This document shows positions 1 to 8,293 of a stretch of DNA of 34,442 nucleotides, in pieces (the first letter of the stretch is position 1; each line of letters starts with the position of its first letter). Origin of the DNA: Gammaproteobacteria bacterium (GTDB lineage: Bacteria; Pseudomonadota; Gammaproteobacteria; UBA6429; Thiohalophilaceae); the NCBI GenBank assembly GCA_030148325.1, contig JASBTR010000135.1:1-34442 (forward strand). The letters run 5' to 3'. Under the pieces are notes generated by a model that ran no database searches, had not been told where the DNA came from, and saw nothing but the letters and a program-made list of their open reading frames with translations. Made by a program: the position numbers and the translations under genes.

Positions 1-1
1 G

Positions 2-208
2 GATGCAACCGGTTTGAACTGCCCCCTTCCAATTTTGCGTGCTAAAAAGGCGCTGAACGGCATGGCTGCTGGTCAGGTACTGCATATCATCGCCACTGAT
101 CCCGGTTCGGTGAAAGACTTTGAAGCCTTTGCAAAACAGACAGGAAACGATCTGGTAGAGTCCAACGAAGAGGGCGGCAAGTTCACCTTCCTCATCAAGA
201 AGAACTAA
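2..208 (+). CDS. tusA: TusA/SirA-like sulfur carrier protein, 5'-truncated
   Basis: Small sulfur-carrier protein that would pass persulfide sulfur between cytoplasmic partners. The reading frame is open to the window edge and reads D-A-T-G-L-N-C-P-L-P-I-L just inside it, which is the TusA signature with the sulfur-binding Cys at the CPxP-type motif (codon 20-22). The true start lies upstream of the window. The in-frame TTG at 14 falls inside the signature and is not a start. The remaining 68 residues have the usual TusA pattern, including a D-P-G-S-V-K-D-F segment. dsrE2 follows 82 bases downstream, and rhodanese-tusA-dsrE2 groups are known from sulfur oxidisers, so a sulfur-oxidation relay role is likelier than tRNA thiolation. 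That role is inferred from context. Confidence 0.85.
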   Translation, partial: DATGLNCPLPILRAKKALNGMAAGQVLHIIATDPGSVKDFEAFAKQTGNDLVESNEEGGKFTFLIKKN

Positions 209-243
209 GTTTTTTTTTCAAACTGACGTTCCGTGTTGTACTC

Positions 244-278
244 GACAGCAGCCTCTTTATGAGGCTGCTGTCAGTTTT
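244..278 (+). terminator. Strong hairpin between tusA and dsrE2
   Basis: GACAGCAGCCTC at 244-255 is the perfect reverse complement of 261-272, with a 5-base loop, and AGTTTT follows. It looks like a rho-independent terminator or attenuator. It lies only 18 bases before the dsrE2 start, so it may reduce rather than abolish read-through, or act as an mRNA-stability element between two genes of one operon. Confidence 0.7.
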
Positions 279-290
279 AAGAGGTGAAAT

Positions 291-770
291 ATGTCCGAGA
301 AAAAGCTTGCGATTATCGCAACCAAAGGCACCCTTGACTGGGCCTATCCTCCCCTGATTCTGGGTTCAACTGCTGCAGCGCTTGGCTATGAAGTGGAAAT
401 ATTTTTCACTTTCTACGGCCTACAGATGCTGAAGAAAAAACTAAACCTCAAGGTTAGCCCGCTGGGTAATCCCGGCATGCCCATGCCTATGGGGATGGAC
501 AAATGGTTCCCGGTTCTGGGAACGGCTATTCCCGGGATGGAAAGCATCATGACCATGATGATGAAGCAGAAAATGAAATCCAAGGGCGTTGCCAGCCTGG
601 AAGATTTGCGCGATCTGTGTGTTGAAGCCGAGGTTAGAATGGTCGCCTGTCAGATGACAGTGGATCTGTTCGACATGAATCCGACTGAATTCATTGACGG
701 TATCGAGTTTGGCGGCGCCGCGACGTTCTTTGAATTTGCCGGCGACGCAGATATTACTCTCTATATATAA
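291..770 (+). CDS. dsrE2: DsrE2-like sulfurtransferase (DsrE/DsrF/DrsH family)
   Basis: A 159-residue protein of the DsrE fold. The N-terminus (KKLAIIATKGTLDWAYPPLI) and the methionine- and proline-rich middle (residues 60-95) match the DsrE2 branch rather than the short DsrE subunit of DsrEFH. Cys110 and Cys120 are present; the second sits in a V-A-C-Q-M-T segment and is the probable persulfide-carrying residue. GAGGTG ending five bases before the ATG is a good ribosome binding site. In sulfur oxidisers DsrE2 works with TusA and a rhodanese to move sulfane sulfur towards cytoplasmic oxidation (Dsr or sHdr). The adjacent tusA supports this. Which oxidation system it feeds cannot be seen here. 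Confidence 0.85.
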   Translation: MSEKKLAIIATKGTLDWAYPPLILGSTAAALGYEVEIFFTFYGLQMLKKKLNLKVSPLGNPGMPMPMGMDKWFPVLGTAIPGMESIMTMMMKQKMKSKGVASLEDLRDLCVEAEVRMVACQMTVDLFDMNPTEFIDGIEFGGAATFFEFAGDADITLYI

Positions 771-775
771 AATTC

Positions 776-832
776 AACCCCGCAGGGTGGGCATGTGTGG
801 TGCACAAAAAACACGCCCACCCTTACGGGGTT
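776..832. terminator. Bidirectional hairpin between convergent dsrE2 and fadL-like genes
   Basis: A nested stem pairs AACCCCG (776-782) with CGGGGTT (826-832), GGGTGGGC (785-792) with GCCCACCC (815-822), and GTGT (795-798) with ACAC (811-814). The minus-strand side is followed by an AT-rich GAATTTTATAT stretch and the plus side by TTTCTCCCC. It lies between convergent genes and probably terminates both. Confidence 0.65.
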
Positions 833-852
833 TCTCCCCTGTATCCGCTTCC

Positions 853-2115
853 CTAGAATGTCGTGCTTATACTCAAACCCAGTAAATTAATAGTCGATTC
901 ATATGTGCCGTTGTAGGCGCTGGTGCCGTTTGGATCCGTGCCTGTTGAGGGATAGACTGTTGATGAATTGATTGTTCGATCGTCCACGGCTGCACGCATA
1001 TAGGCCGCATCCAGCGTCCAGCCATCAAAGTCATGACCGATTCCGATGCTGAACAGTTGCCGGTCGTTGCCGGGCACGCGGGCGGAAAAATTAGCATCAG
1101 GCTGCGGGGTGTCATCCAGCGAATAGCCAAACCTCAGCCGGGTTTTGTTCGAAATTTCATACGTGGCGCCCAGACGGTAGGCCAGGGCATTTTCCCAGTT
1201 ATTGGTGCTTGTGGTAGTGGATGTATATGCATATTGAATTACAATTTTGTCAAAGATATCCCAGCCGGTTCGCTCAATATCAAACTCCATATTGAACTTG
1301 TCATTGATTCGATAAAGCAGCCCTATTTGCAGCATGTCAGGAAACTCCAGGCTGGCGCTTGCAGGGTAGGCGCCTGGTGTGGAGCCAACTCCAGTAGTGA
1401 AGCTGCCTTTCAGGTTTGCCTTAACACTGCTTTTGTAGGACAGGCCAAAATCCCAGTTTTTGGTTGAGTGCAGCATGGCAAGGTTCCAGCCATAACCGCT
1501 TCCCGAGCCACTGATATCAATCGCCTGGGAGTTGAATATAAGAGAATTGACATCGTAGAACATAATGCCCAGCGCCACACTGGTTTTGTTGTCCAGCTTG
1601 ATAGCAACACTGGGGTTGATATTGACCATGTTAATCTTGCTGTGTTCGGGTTCATAAACATAGGTGGCGCCACTAAAAGCCGGGAAGGTACCTTTGGGCC
1701 AGCGTGTTTCCAGTCCGAAGGGGGCATTCATGGCGAAACCGAAAGTGACATTTTCACTGGTCTGGGCAGAGAAAAACAGGTTGGGAATAAAAAACGTGTC
1801 CCTGGCTGTGCTGTCGGTTTTGCTGCCGCCCGTTGGCATGACGCTGAGATCATAACCAATCATAGTCGCGCCAATCTGGAAAGTATGGCCTTCATGAAAG
1901 GCCATAATAGCCGGGTTGTAGGCCATGGCGCCCAGTTCATCCTTGTTGGCGACCAGCGCATTGGACAGACCCATGCCTGTGGTTGAAATCTCCGGTACGC
2001 GAAAACCCGATGCCTGCACCTGCATGCCGGGTAAGCCAAGCACCAGCCCTGTAGCCAGACCTGCAAGCAGTTTAAGTTGAAATACAGAGCGCATCGTTGA
2101 AATTGTTTTTTTCAT
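853..2115 (-). CDS. FadL/OMPP1/TodX-family outer-membrane transport protein
   Basis: A 420-residue outer-membrane beta-barrel of the long-chain fatty-acid/hydrophobic-substrate transporter family. Residues 1 to about 36 form a signal peptide ending near V-Q-A-S. The mature N-terminus (GFRVPEISTTGMGLSNA, then AYNPAIMAF) is the FadL hatch/plug signature. The rest alternates short amphipathic strands, and the chain ends in LSISTTF with the terminal Phe expected of BAM substrates. A GGGGAGAG ribosome site precedes the ATG. It is convergent with dsrE2 and divergent from a second FadL-like gene. Substrate is unknown: fatty acids, aromatic compounds or other hydrophobic molecules are all possible. 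Confidence 0.88.
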   Translation of the reverse strand: MKKTISTMRSVFQLKLLAGLATGLVLGLPGMQVQASGFRVPEISTTGMGLSNALVANKDELGAMAYNPAIMAFHEGHTFQIGATMIGYDLSVMPTGGSKTDSTARDTFFIPNLFFSAQTSENVTFGFAMNAPFGLETRWPKGTFPAFSGATYVYEPEHSKINMVNINPSVAIKLDNKTSVALGIMFYDVNSLIFNSQAIDISGSGSGYGWNLAMLHSTKNWDFGLSYKSSVKANLKGSFTTGVGSTPGAYPASASLEFPDMLQIGLLYRINDKFNMEFDIERTGWDIFDKIVIQYAYTSTTTSTNNWENALAYRLGATYEISNKTRLRFGYSLDDTPQPDANFSARVPGNDRQLFSIGIGHDFDGWTLDAAYMRAAVDDRTINSSTVYPSTGTDPNGTSAYNGTYESTINLLGLSISTTF

Positions 2116-2531
2116 TTTTATCTCTCCCCAGTTGTATTGAAGATTCCCTGATTTTCAGGAAAACGACAGGAGCAGGCTATTCAGCCCTGTTCGGAATCCA
2201 GATTAAAAGCAAATTCAATATCTGTACAGGGTTATTGCCAAAATTATTTATATGATCATGATTGGTCTGAAAACCCTGTTTTTCTGGCAGGCCAGGTGTC
2301 TAGCACGGGGGTTAAATTTAGGATATTAGAATATTAGCGCATATTAATGTTACGGCATTCTAACGTTTTTGCCTTGACAGGCAGTGGCCTCGTGATAAAA
2401 CATAGCCGCGCATCACTTATAACAAAAGCCATAATTTGTGTTTTGCTTTTTTCGGGGATCGACTTAATGTTTACAGGATAAGTGATGACAATGTCTCGTA
2501 AATGTCTGTAATTGAATATTGGAGTGTGATA
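2116..2531. promoter_or_regulatory. AT-rich divergent intergenic region between two FadL-like genes
   Basis: This 416-bp non-coding spacer must hold promoters for both flanking genes. A TTGACA box (2374-2379) is followed after 16 bases by TAAAAC (2396-2401), a plausible plus-strand sigma-70 promoter. Other features are the palindrome ATGATCAT at 2252-2259, repeated ATATTA motifs at 2324-2346 (three near-copies), and a CCTGA-TTTT-TCAGG-type dyad close to the minus-strand gene. No specific regulator site was recognised. Confidence 0.45.
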
Positions 2532-3797
2532 ATGAAATACAGAAAAAATCTTGTGGTAAGTGCAATGGTGGCCGGATTAATAGCACCTTTATCTGCAATG
2601 GCGACAAATGGATATTTTGCCCACGGTTACGGCATGAAGGCCAAGGGTATGGGTGGCGCGGGTATCGCTTATGGACAGGATGGACTGGCGGCGGCGACCA
2701 ACCCGGCTAATATGGTGCGTGTGGGCAACCGGGTTGATTTTGGTCTGGATATTTTTGTGCCGGATCGGAGTACCGAAATTGTTGGCAATGGCGGTGGTGG
2801 CAATGCCTCTTATGATCCTAATGCCGATGATATTTTCTTTATTCCCGAATTTGGCTACAACCAGATGATCAGCGACAGCATGTCTTTTGGTGTGTCAGTG
2901 TTTGGCAACGGCGGCATGAACACCAGTTATAAAAAGCCCATTGCTCTGTTTGGCGGGGCTAGTGGCACCAATGCGGGTGTGAATCTGGAGCAACTATTTA
3001 TTTCACCAACCTTCTCCATGAAGCTCAATGACAAGCATTCTTTCGGCGTGGCGCTGAATTTGATTTACCAGACTTTTAAAGCAACGGGCCTGCAGAATTT
3101 CGATAATTCAACCTATTCCAGTGCACCTGGAAGTGTGACCGATAATGGCAAAGACACCTCCACAGGTTTCAGTCTGCGTCTGGGCTGGACAGGTGAGATT
3201 ACCGACAAAGTGACCCTGGGTGCGACTTACCAGAGCAAGGCTAATATGAGCGAGTTCGACAAGTACAAGGGACTGTTTGCCGAGCAGGGCGGTTTCGATA
3301 TTCCGGAAACCTACGGTGTCGGTATTACTGTCAAGGCAACACCGAAAGTAAATGTGGTCTTTGATGTTACCCAGATTAACTATTCGGATGTGAAAGCCAT
3401 TTCGAATCCACTGTTACCAAATTTAAGTACTGCACAGTTGGGTGATAGTGGTGGCGCCGGGTTTGGCTGGAAAGACATGACCGTGTACAAGCTGGGTGTG
3501 GACTGGCAGCAATCGGCCAATCTGGTATTGCGCGCCGGTTACAACCGCGGCAGTCAGCCCATTCCGAACGGCGAGACCTTCTTCAACCTGCTTGCCCCGG
3601 GCGTCGTGGAAGATCATCTCACCGCGGGCGCTACCTGGACGTTGCAAAACAAGTCTGAGTTAACTGTTGCGGTGATGTATGCGCCGAAAAAGACCGTGAG
3701 TGGCAGTAACTCGATTCCGTCCGGTTTTGGTAGCGGCGAAGCCAACCTGAGCATGAGCCAGTACTCGCTGGGTGTGGCTTACGGCTGGAAATTCTAA
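2532..3797 (+). CDS. FadL/OMPP1/TodX-family outer-membrane transport protein (second copy)
   Basis: A 421-residue FadL-family barrel. The ATG at 2532 is chosen because GGAG lies seven bases upstream (2521-2524) and it begins a clean signal peptide (MKYRKNLVVSAMVAG... ending in S-A-M-A). An in-frame ATG at 2502 would add ten residues before the signal peptide and has no ribosome site. The mature N-terminus TNGYFAHGYGMKAKGMGGAG and the TNPANM motif are typical of the family, and the protein ends in AYGWKF. It differs clearly from the neighbouring minus-strand copy (TNGYFAHG- against SGFRVPE-type N-terminus), so they are different subfamilies rather than a recent duplication. Substrate is unknown. 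Confidence 0.88.
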   Translation: MKYRKNLVVSAMVAGLIAPLSAMATNGYFAHGYGMKAKGMGGAGIAYGQDGLAAATNPANMVRVGNRVDFGLDIFVPDRSTEIVGNGGGGNASYDPNADDIFFIPEFGYNQMISDSMSFGVSVFGNGGMNTSYKKPIALFGGASGTNAGVNLEQLFISPTFSMKLNDKHSFGVALNLIYQTFKATGLQNFDNSTYSSAPGSVTDNGKDTSTGFSLRLGWTGEITDKVTLGATYQSKANMSEFDKYKGLFAEQGGFDIPETYGVGITVKATPKVNVVFDVTQINYSDVKAISNPLLPNLSTAQLGDSGGAGFGWKDMTVYKLGVDWQQSANLVLRAGYNRGSQPIPNGETFFNLLAPGVVEDHLTAGATWTLQNKSELTVAVMYAPKKTVSGSNSIPSGFGSGEANLSMSQYSLGVAYGWKF

Positions 3798-3891
3798 AAA
3801 AAAGCTGGCATCACTCGCCAAGCTGGATTATAACTAGAAAAATCAATATCGAAGGAATCGGACCCAGATCCGGATGTTGTAGACAAGGAGT

Positions 3892-3936
3892 GAGGGTCAT
3901 TGCCAGAACATCGGTAATGACCCTCTAAATTATTAT
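3892..3936 (+). terminator. Rho-independent terminator after the plus-strand FadL-like gene
   Basis: GAGGGTCATTGCC (3892-3904) pairs with GGTAATGACCCTC (3913-3925), 13 base pairs with one G-U, and TAAATTATTATTC follows. It separates the FadL-like gene from the exported hypothetical protein. Confidence 0.75.
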
Positions 3937-3980
3937 TCTAAAAAACGTACCACGTTTTAATCTTGAGGAGAGAGTTTATC

Positions 3981-4883
3981 ATGAACAAAATTCGTACTAT
4001 TTTGGGCGCCGCTATTATCACAGCCGTGATCGGAACCGCGCATGCAGCGGGTGACCTTAAACCCTTTATTCTCGGTAATTCTGCAGGTTCAGATATGGCC
4101 TCAGCCGTATCTGCGGTAAAGGACAAACTGGCTGCTGCCGGGTTTGAAATTGCCGGTGAATATTCACCTTATGACACGGCAACCATCATTGTGATTACCA
4201 ATGATGAGCTGAAATCAGCGGCTGCTAAAACTGACTTCGGCGCTTTCGGCGCTGGGACTCGCGTTACTATCACCAAAGGAAAGGATGGCAGCATTCAGGT
4301 TGCCTATACCAATCCTGACTATTTCGGTGCGGTTTACCGTATGAAAAGCAATCTCAGTGGCGTGACCTCAAAATTGGCGTCTGCGCTGGGTAACAAGGGC
4401 GAATATGGTCCTGAGTCGGGGCTGAGTTCCGAAGATCTGGAGGACTATCAGTACAAATGGCTGATGCCTTACTTTACCGATCGTCTGGAACTGGCTGAAT
4501 ATGATAGCCAGGACAAGGCAGTACAAGCGATCGAGGCCAACCTGAAGGCGGGCAAAGGTGGTACGGCTGAAGTTTACCGTATTGATGTTCCAGAACAGAA
4601 AGCGACCGTTTTTGGTGTGGCTATGAAGGGGACGCCTGAAGAATGTGCCGGTGACAAGTACATTATGGACAGTATCGACTTCAAGGACACCCGTTCCACT
4701 GGACACCTTCCTTATGAAATCGTTGTTAAGGACGGCGTAGCCTATGCCCTGCCTGCCGAGTTCCGTATTGCCATCAGTTTCCCTGATCTGGCAATGGTTG
4801 GTAGCAACAGCTTTGCCGGCATCATGTGCGCGCCAGGCGCCATTCAGGCTACTCTGGAAGCAGCAGCCGGTGGCAATAGCTAA
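3981..4883 (+). CDS. Exported protein of unknown function (possibly DUF302-related)
   Basis: A 300-residue protein not firmly recognised. The ATG at 3981 follows GAGGAGAGAG and opens a standard Sec signal peptide (about residues 1-22, ending A-H-A), so the product is periplasmic or secreted. The mature part seems to have two alpha/beta halves: residues 40-125 (helix V-K-D-K-L-A-A-A-G-F, then strands) and 180-295. The helix-strand pattern and the closing PGAIQATLEAAA recall DUF302-type proteins, but the match is weak. Only two cysteines occur in the mature protein (C222, C283), which could form a disulfide. No transmembrane helix follows the signal. Strong terminators bracket the gene, so it is monocistronic. 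Confidence 0.75.
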   Translation: MNKIRTILGAAIITAVIGTAHAAGDLKPFILGNSAGSDMASAVSAVKDKLAAAGFEIAGEYSPYDTATIIVITNDELKSAAAKTDFGAFGAGTRVTITKGKDGSIQVAYTNPDYFGAVYRMKSNLSGVTSKLASALGNKGEYGPESGLSSEDLEDYQYKWLMPYFTDRLELAEYDSQDKAVQAIEANLKAGKGGTAEVYRIDVPEQKATVFGVAMKGTPEECAGDKYIMDSIDFKDTRSTGHLPYEIVVKDGVAYALPAEFRIAISFPDLAMVGSNSFAGIMCAPGAIQATLEAAAGGNS

Positions 4884-4966
4884 AAAAGCAACTACGAGGA
4901 GGCTGGCTTCTTCGCAAAGAAGAACATTATAACGGTATTTTCTCTGCCGTCTTCCTCTGCTAAATT

Positions 4967-5002
4967 AACCTCTTTCAGATTGCCTGAAAGAGGTTTTTTT
5001 TT
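4967..5002 (+). terminator. Perfect rho-independent terminator
   Basis: AACCTCTTTCAG (4967-4978) is exactly complementary to CTGAAAGAGGTT (4984-4995), with a 5-base loop, and a run of nine T ends at 5002. It ends the transcript of the exported protein and insulates glyA. Confidence 0.93.
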
Positions 5003-5181
5003 ACCCCTCATTTTTCCCCACCCGGCACCGCAAATGTGCGATTCTCTTCCCATTAGAGCCGCTGGAAATGAAATTTTTCTCTGAATCAGGTAAGCTTCGC
5101 TACCTTTGATTATGCTTGTGTCCCATTCGGGCGTCAGAGTTATATCTCATTGATAATTAACGAAGTTATTTTGAGGGCAAT

Positions 5182-6450
5182 ATGTTTGATACTGATATGA
5201 AAATTGCCGGGTTCGACGATGAACTCTGGCAGGCGATGGATAATGAAAAACGCCGGCAGGAGGAGCATATCGAGCTGATTGCCTCTGAAAATTACACTAG
5301 TCCTCGGGTGATGGAAGCGCAGGGCTCGGTGCTGACCAATAAATATGCCGAAGGTTATCCTGGCAAACGTTATTATGGTGGCTGTGAATATGTTGATATT
5401 GCCGAACAACTGGCCATCGATCGGGTAAAGGAACTGTTTGCCGCTGATTACGCCAACGTCCAGCCTCATTCCGGCTCCCAGGCCAATGCCGCGGTCTATC
5501 TGGCACTGCTGCAGCCGGGAGACACCATACTTGGAATGAGTCTGGCGCACGGTGGCCACCTGACCCACGGCGCCAAAGTCAATTTCTCCGGCAAGATTTT
5601 TCATGCGATTCAGTATGGACTGGATGAGCAAACTGGCGAGATTGATTATGGCCAGGTTGAAGCGCTGGCGCTGGAACATAAGCCAAAAATGATCATTGCC
5701 GGCTTCAGCGCCTACTCACGGGTGGTGGACTGGCAGCGTTTCCGTGATATTGCTGACAAGGTCGGTGCTTACCTGTTTGTCGATATGGCCCATGTGGCCG
5801 GTCTGATTGCCGCCGGTGTTTATCCTAGCCCGGTGCCGATCGCCGATGTGACCACCTCGACTACCCACAAGACCCTGCGCGGTCCCCGTGGCGGCATTAT
5901 CCTGGCCAAAGCGAATCCAGAGATTGAGAAAAAACTTAATTCACAGGTGTTTCCCGGCACTCAGGGTGGCCCGCTGATGCATGTGATTGCCGGCAAAGCG
6001 GTAGCTTTCAAGGAAGCCCTGCAACCGGAGTTCAAACAATACCAGCAGCAGGTAGTGACTAATGCCCGGGTGATGGCGGAAGTTTTTATGGAACGGGGCT
6101 TTGAAGTTATTTCCGGCGGCACGGATAATCACCTGTTTCTGGTCAGTTTTATCAAACAGGAACTGACCGGTAAGGACGTCGATGCCTGGCTGGGCGCGGC
6201 AAACATTACGATTAACAAGAATGCGGTGCCTAACGATCCCCAGTCTCCTTTTGTCACCAGCGGTATTCGCATCGGCACACCGGCGGCCACTACCCGTGGT
6301 TTCAAGGACGCGGAGTGCCGCGATCTGGCCAACTGGATGTGTGATGTGATCGATTCACGCGGTGAGCAGGCCGTTATTGATAAGGTGAAAGCGCAGGTGC
6401 TGGATGTATGCAAACGGTTGCCGGTATATCAAGGGACGAGTGATAAGTGA
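5182..6450 (+). CDS. glyA: Serine hydroxymethyltransferase
   Basis: PLP enzyme that interconverts serine plus tetrahydrofolate with glycine plus methylene-tetrahydrofolate in the cytoplasm. It is 422 residues, the usual bacterial length. Visible signatures are [10 protein letters not shown] (31-40), the [10 protein letters not shown] loop (58-67), [10 protein letters not shown] (201-210) and the PLP-binding Lys230 in [17 protein letters not shown] ribosome site precedes the ATG at 5182. It is the first gene of the glyA-nrdR-rib cluster. The last residues (Y-Q-G-T-S-D-K) and the stop codon are encoded by copies of a 7-bp repeat, so the C-terminal tail appears to have been remodelled by repeat expansion. 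Confidence 0.97.
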   Translation: MFDTDMKIAGFDDELWQAMDNEKRRQEEHIELIASENYTSPRVMEAQGSVLTNKYAEGYPGKRYYGGCEYVDIAEQLAIDRVKELFAADYANVQPHSGSQANAAVYLALLQPGDTILGMSLAHGGHLTHGAKVNFSGKIFHAIQYGLDEQTGEIDYGQVEALALEHKPKMIIAGFSAYSRVVDWQRFRDIADKVGAYLFVDMAHVAGLIAAGVYPSPVPIADVTTSTTHKTLRGPRGGIILAKANPEIEKKLNSQVFPGTQGGPLMHVIAGKAVAFKEALQPEFKQYQQQVVTNARVMAEVFMERGFEVISGGTDNHLFLVSFIKQELTGKDVDAWLGAANITINKNAVPNDPQSPFVTSGIRIGTPAATTRGFKDAECRDLANWMCDVIDSRGEQAVIDKVKAQVLDVCKRLPVYQGTSDK

Positions 6451-6464
6451 CGAGTGACGAGGGA
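6432..6464. repeat. Heptamer repeat TGACGAG, left arm at the glyA 3' end
   Basis: Degenerate tandem copies of the 7-mer (ACGAGTG, GACGAGTGACGAGGG) overlap the last codons and stop of glyA. The opposite orientation occurs at 6548-6578, so the two arms can pair across about 83 bases. Confidence 0.85.
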
Positions 6465-6547
6465 AAACCAGAGTTTTAATTTATTATCGGGGGGAGTGTT
6501 GAATGTCCGTTGGAGCTTTTGATAACAAATCCTGTTTGACAAACCAA

Positions 6548-6578
6548 CCTCGTCCCTCGTCACTCGTCCCTCGTCACT
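6548..6578. repeat. Heptamer repeat, right (inverted) arm upstream of nrdR
   Basis: Four copies of CCTCGTC/ACTCGTC-type units in the opposite orientation to 6432-6464, ending seven bases before the nrdR start. The ribosome site of nrdR would lie in this repeat, and no Shine-Dalgarno-like sequence is seen there. Confidence 0.85.
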
Positions 6579-6584
6579 GAAACG

Positions 6585-7088
6585 ATGCATTGTCCATTCT
6601 GCGGCGCTGATGATACTCGGGTGATTGATTCACGCCTGACCGCCGATGGTGCGCAGGTGCGGCGGCGGCGGGAATGCGTGACCTGTGCGGAACGCTTTAC
6701 CACCTTTGAAACGGCCGAACTGGTGATGCCGCGGGTGGTTAAAAATGATGGTAAGCGTGAACCGTTTGATGATGAGAAACTGCGTGCCGGTATTTTGCGG
6801 GCGGTAGAGAAACGGCCGGTGGACATTGAAGCGATCGAAAATGCAGTTAACCGGATCATGAAACGTATGCGCGCTACCGGTGAGCGGGAACTCCCTTCGC
6901 CCCAGATCGGGGAATGGGTGATGGACGAGCTGCGCGATCTGGATCAGGTCGCTTATGTGCGCTTTGCTTCCGTGTATCGCAGCTTTGAGGATGTGAGCGC
7001 CTTTGCCGAAGAAATTGAGCGCCTGAAACAGGTGCCTTCGCCTGAGGAAAAACGGCAGCAGCAATCCCTGCTGCCGGATGATAAGTGA
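6585..7088 (+). CDS. nrdR: Transcriptional repressor NrdR
   Basis: Nucleotide-sensing repressor of ribonucleotide reductase genes. The 167 residues contain a zinc ribbon with Cys3, Cys6, Cys31 and Cys34 (MHCPFCG and CVTC) and an ATP-cone domain from about residue 49 to 139 ([12 protein letters not shown] begins it). The start is fixed by the invariant MHCPFC. The tail after residue 150 is slightly extended and Gln-rich. Its TGA stop shares a base with the ribD ATG (TGATG), so translation of the two is likely coupled. The nrdR-rib order is common in Proteobacteria. Confidence 0.97.
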   Translation: MHCPFCGADDTRVIDSRLTADGAQVRRRRECVTCAERFTTFETAELVMPRVVKNDGKREPFDDEKLRAGILRAVEKRPVDIEAIENAVNRIMKRMRATGERELPSPQIGEWVMDELRDLDQVAYVRFASVYRSFEDVSAFAEEIERLKQVPSPEEKRQQQSLLPDDK

Positions 7089-8212
7089 TGGATAGTTTCA
7101 GCACAGCCGATCATGAATTTATGGCGCGCGCCCTGCGTCTGGCAAAACGGGGACTGTATACAACGGACCCGAATCCACGTGTAGGTTGTGTCATTGTTAA
7201 GGATGGTAAAATTATCGGTGAAGGCTGGCACGAGCGTGCCGGGGAAGCGCACGCTGAAGTCCATGCGCTGAAGGCGGCGGGAAACCAGGCGCAGGGGGCG
7301 ACTGCGTATGTCACGCTGGAACCCTGCTGTCATCACGGACGTACGCCGCCCTGCAGCGGGGCGCTGGTTAAGGCGAAACTGGCGCGGGTCGTGATTGCGA
7401 TGCAGGATCCGCATACACGGGTCGATGGCGGCGGTATTGCGCAATTGCGTGAGGCCGGCATTCAGGTGGATACCGGTCTGTTGCAGGCGCAGGCTATGAC
7501 GCTCAATCCCGGCTTTATCAAGCGCATGCGGCGAGGCCGGCCTTTTGTGCGCTGCAAACTGGGCATGAGCCTGGACGGACGCACGGCTATGGCTTCGGGT
7601 GAAAGCAAATGGATCACCTCAGCGGCGGCGCGTGAAGATGTTCAACGTCTGCGCGCGCGCAGTTCAGCTATTGTGACCGGGGTCGGCACGGTACTGGCCG
7701 ATGATCCTTCTATGACTGTGCGTCTGGATGGGCAGGAACGTCAGCCTCTGCGTGTAGTGGTGGATACCAACCTGAGTATGCCGGAAACGGCAAAAATGCT
7801 GTCCCTGCCCGGGCGTAGCCTGGTGATGACCTGCAGCGACGATGACGCCGCAAGACAAAGGTTGCAACAGGCAGGTGCTGAAGTGACGGTCATGCCTTAT
7901 TGCAGCAACAGTGTCAGTATGGAAGCCGTGCTGGACAGCCTGGCCGAAATGGAGATCAATGAGGTACTGCTGGAAACCGGCGCAACTTTAAGCGGTGCAA
8001 TGTTAGAGCAGGGGCTGATTGATGAACTGGTAATTTACATGGCCCCGGTTTTGATGGGCGATAGTGCGCGTGGACTGTTCCACCTGCCGGGGCTGGAAAA
8101 CATGGCGGATAAAATCCAGCTTGAATTCACGGATGTCAGAGCGGTGGGATGTGACTGGCGGATAACGGCTAAGGTACGAGTGGCGAGTGACGAGGAACAA
8201 GAGACAAAATGA
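7088..8212 (+). CDS. ribD: Bifunctional riboflavin biosynthesis deaminase/reductase RibD
   Basis: Deaminates and then reduces the pyrimidine intermediate made by GTP cyclohydrolase II. The N-terminal deaminase domain (about 1-145) has the zinc/catalytic motif H-A-E-V-H-A and PCCHHGRTPPC. The C-terminal reductase domain (about 146-365) begins at R-P-F-V-R-C-K-L-G-M-S-L-D-G-R and has the ITSAAAREDVQRLRA segment. The ATG at 7088 overlaps the nrdR stop; a GTG one codon earlier is possible. The last ten residues (V-A-S-D-E-E-Q-E-T-K) are encoded by the 7-bp repeat and are probably not part of the fold. Confidence 0.96.
   Translation: MDSFSTADHEFMARALRLAKRGLYTTDPNPRVGCVIVKDGKIIGEGWHERAGEAHAEVHALKAAGNQAQGATAYVTLEPCCHHGRTPPCSGALVKAKLARVVIAMQDPHTRVDGGGIAQLREAGIQVDTGLLQAQAMTLNPGFIKRMRRGRPFVRCKLGMSLDGRTAMASGESKWITSAAAREDVQRLRARSSAIVTGVGTVLADDPSMTVRLDGQERQPLRVVVDTNLSMPETAKMLSLPGRSLVMTCSDDDAARQRLQQAGAEVTVMPYCSNSVSMEAVLDSLAEMEINEVLLETGATLSGAMLEQGLIDELVIYMAPVLMGDSARGLFHLPGLENMADKIQLEFTDVRAVGCDWRITAKVRVASDEEQETK
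8175..8199. repeat. Heptamer repeat, left arm in the ribD 3' end
   Basis: Copies TACGAGTGGCGAGTGACGAG encode the C-terminus of ribD. The inverted partner lies at 8243-8275. Both arms carry the same GTGGCGAG variant of the unit, so the pairing is preserved. Confidence 0.85.
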
Positions 8213-8242
8213 AACAGAAAACAAACTCAGCGAAGGTTTTCA

Positions 8243-8275
8243 CCTCGTCCCTCGTCCCTCGCCACTCGTCCCTTA
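8243..8275. repeat. Heptamer repeat, right (inverted) arm between ribD and ribE
   Basis: CCTCGTC units followed by CGCCACTCGTCCCTTA complement the ribD-end arm over about 25 positions. The resulting hairpin sits just before the ribE ribosome site and could affect mRNA processing or the ratio of RibD to RibE. Confidence 0.85.
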
Positions 8276-8293
8276 ATTAACCGGAGGTTAAAT

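Noticed and set aside
14..208. TTG at 14 as the start of tusA
   Set aside because: The frame continues upstream with the conserved D-A-T-G sequence, so the gene is cut by the window edge.
1033..1986. Plus-strand open frames opposite the minus-strand FadL-like gene
   Set aside because: They are antisense shadows of a clear coding gene, with no family-like sequence.
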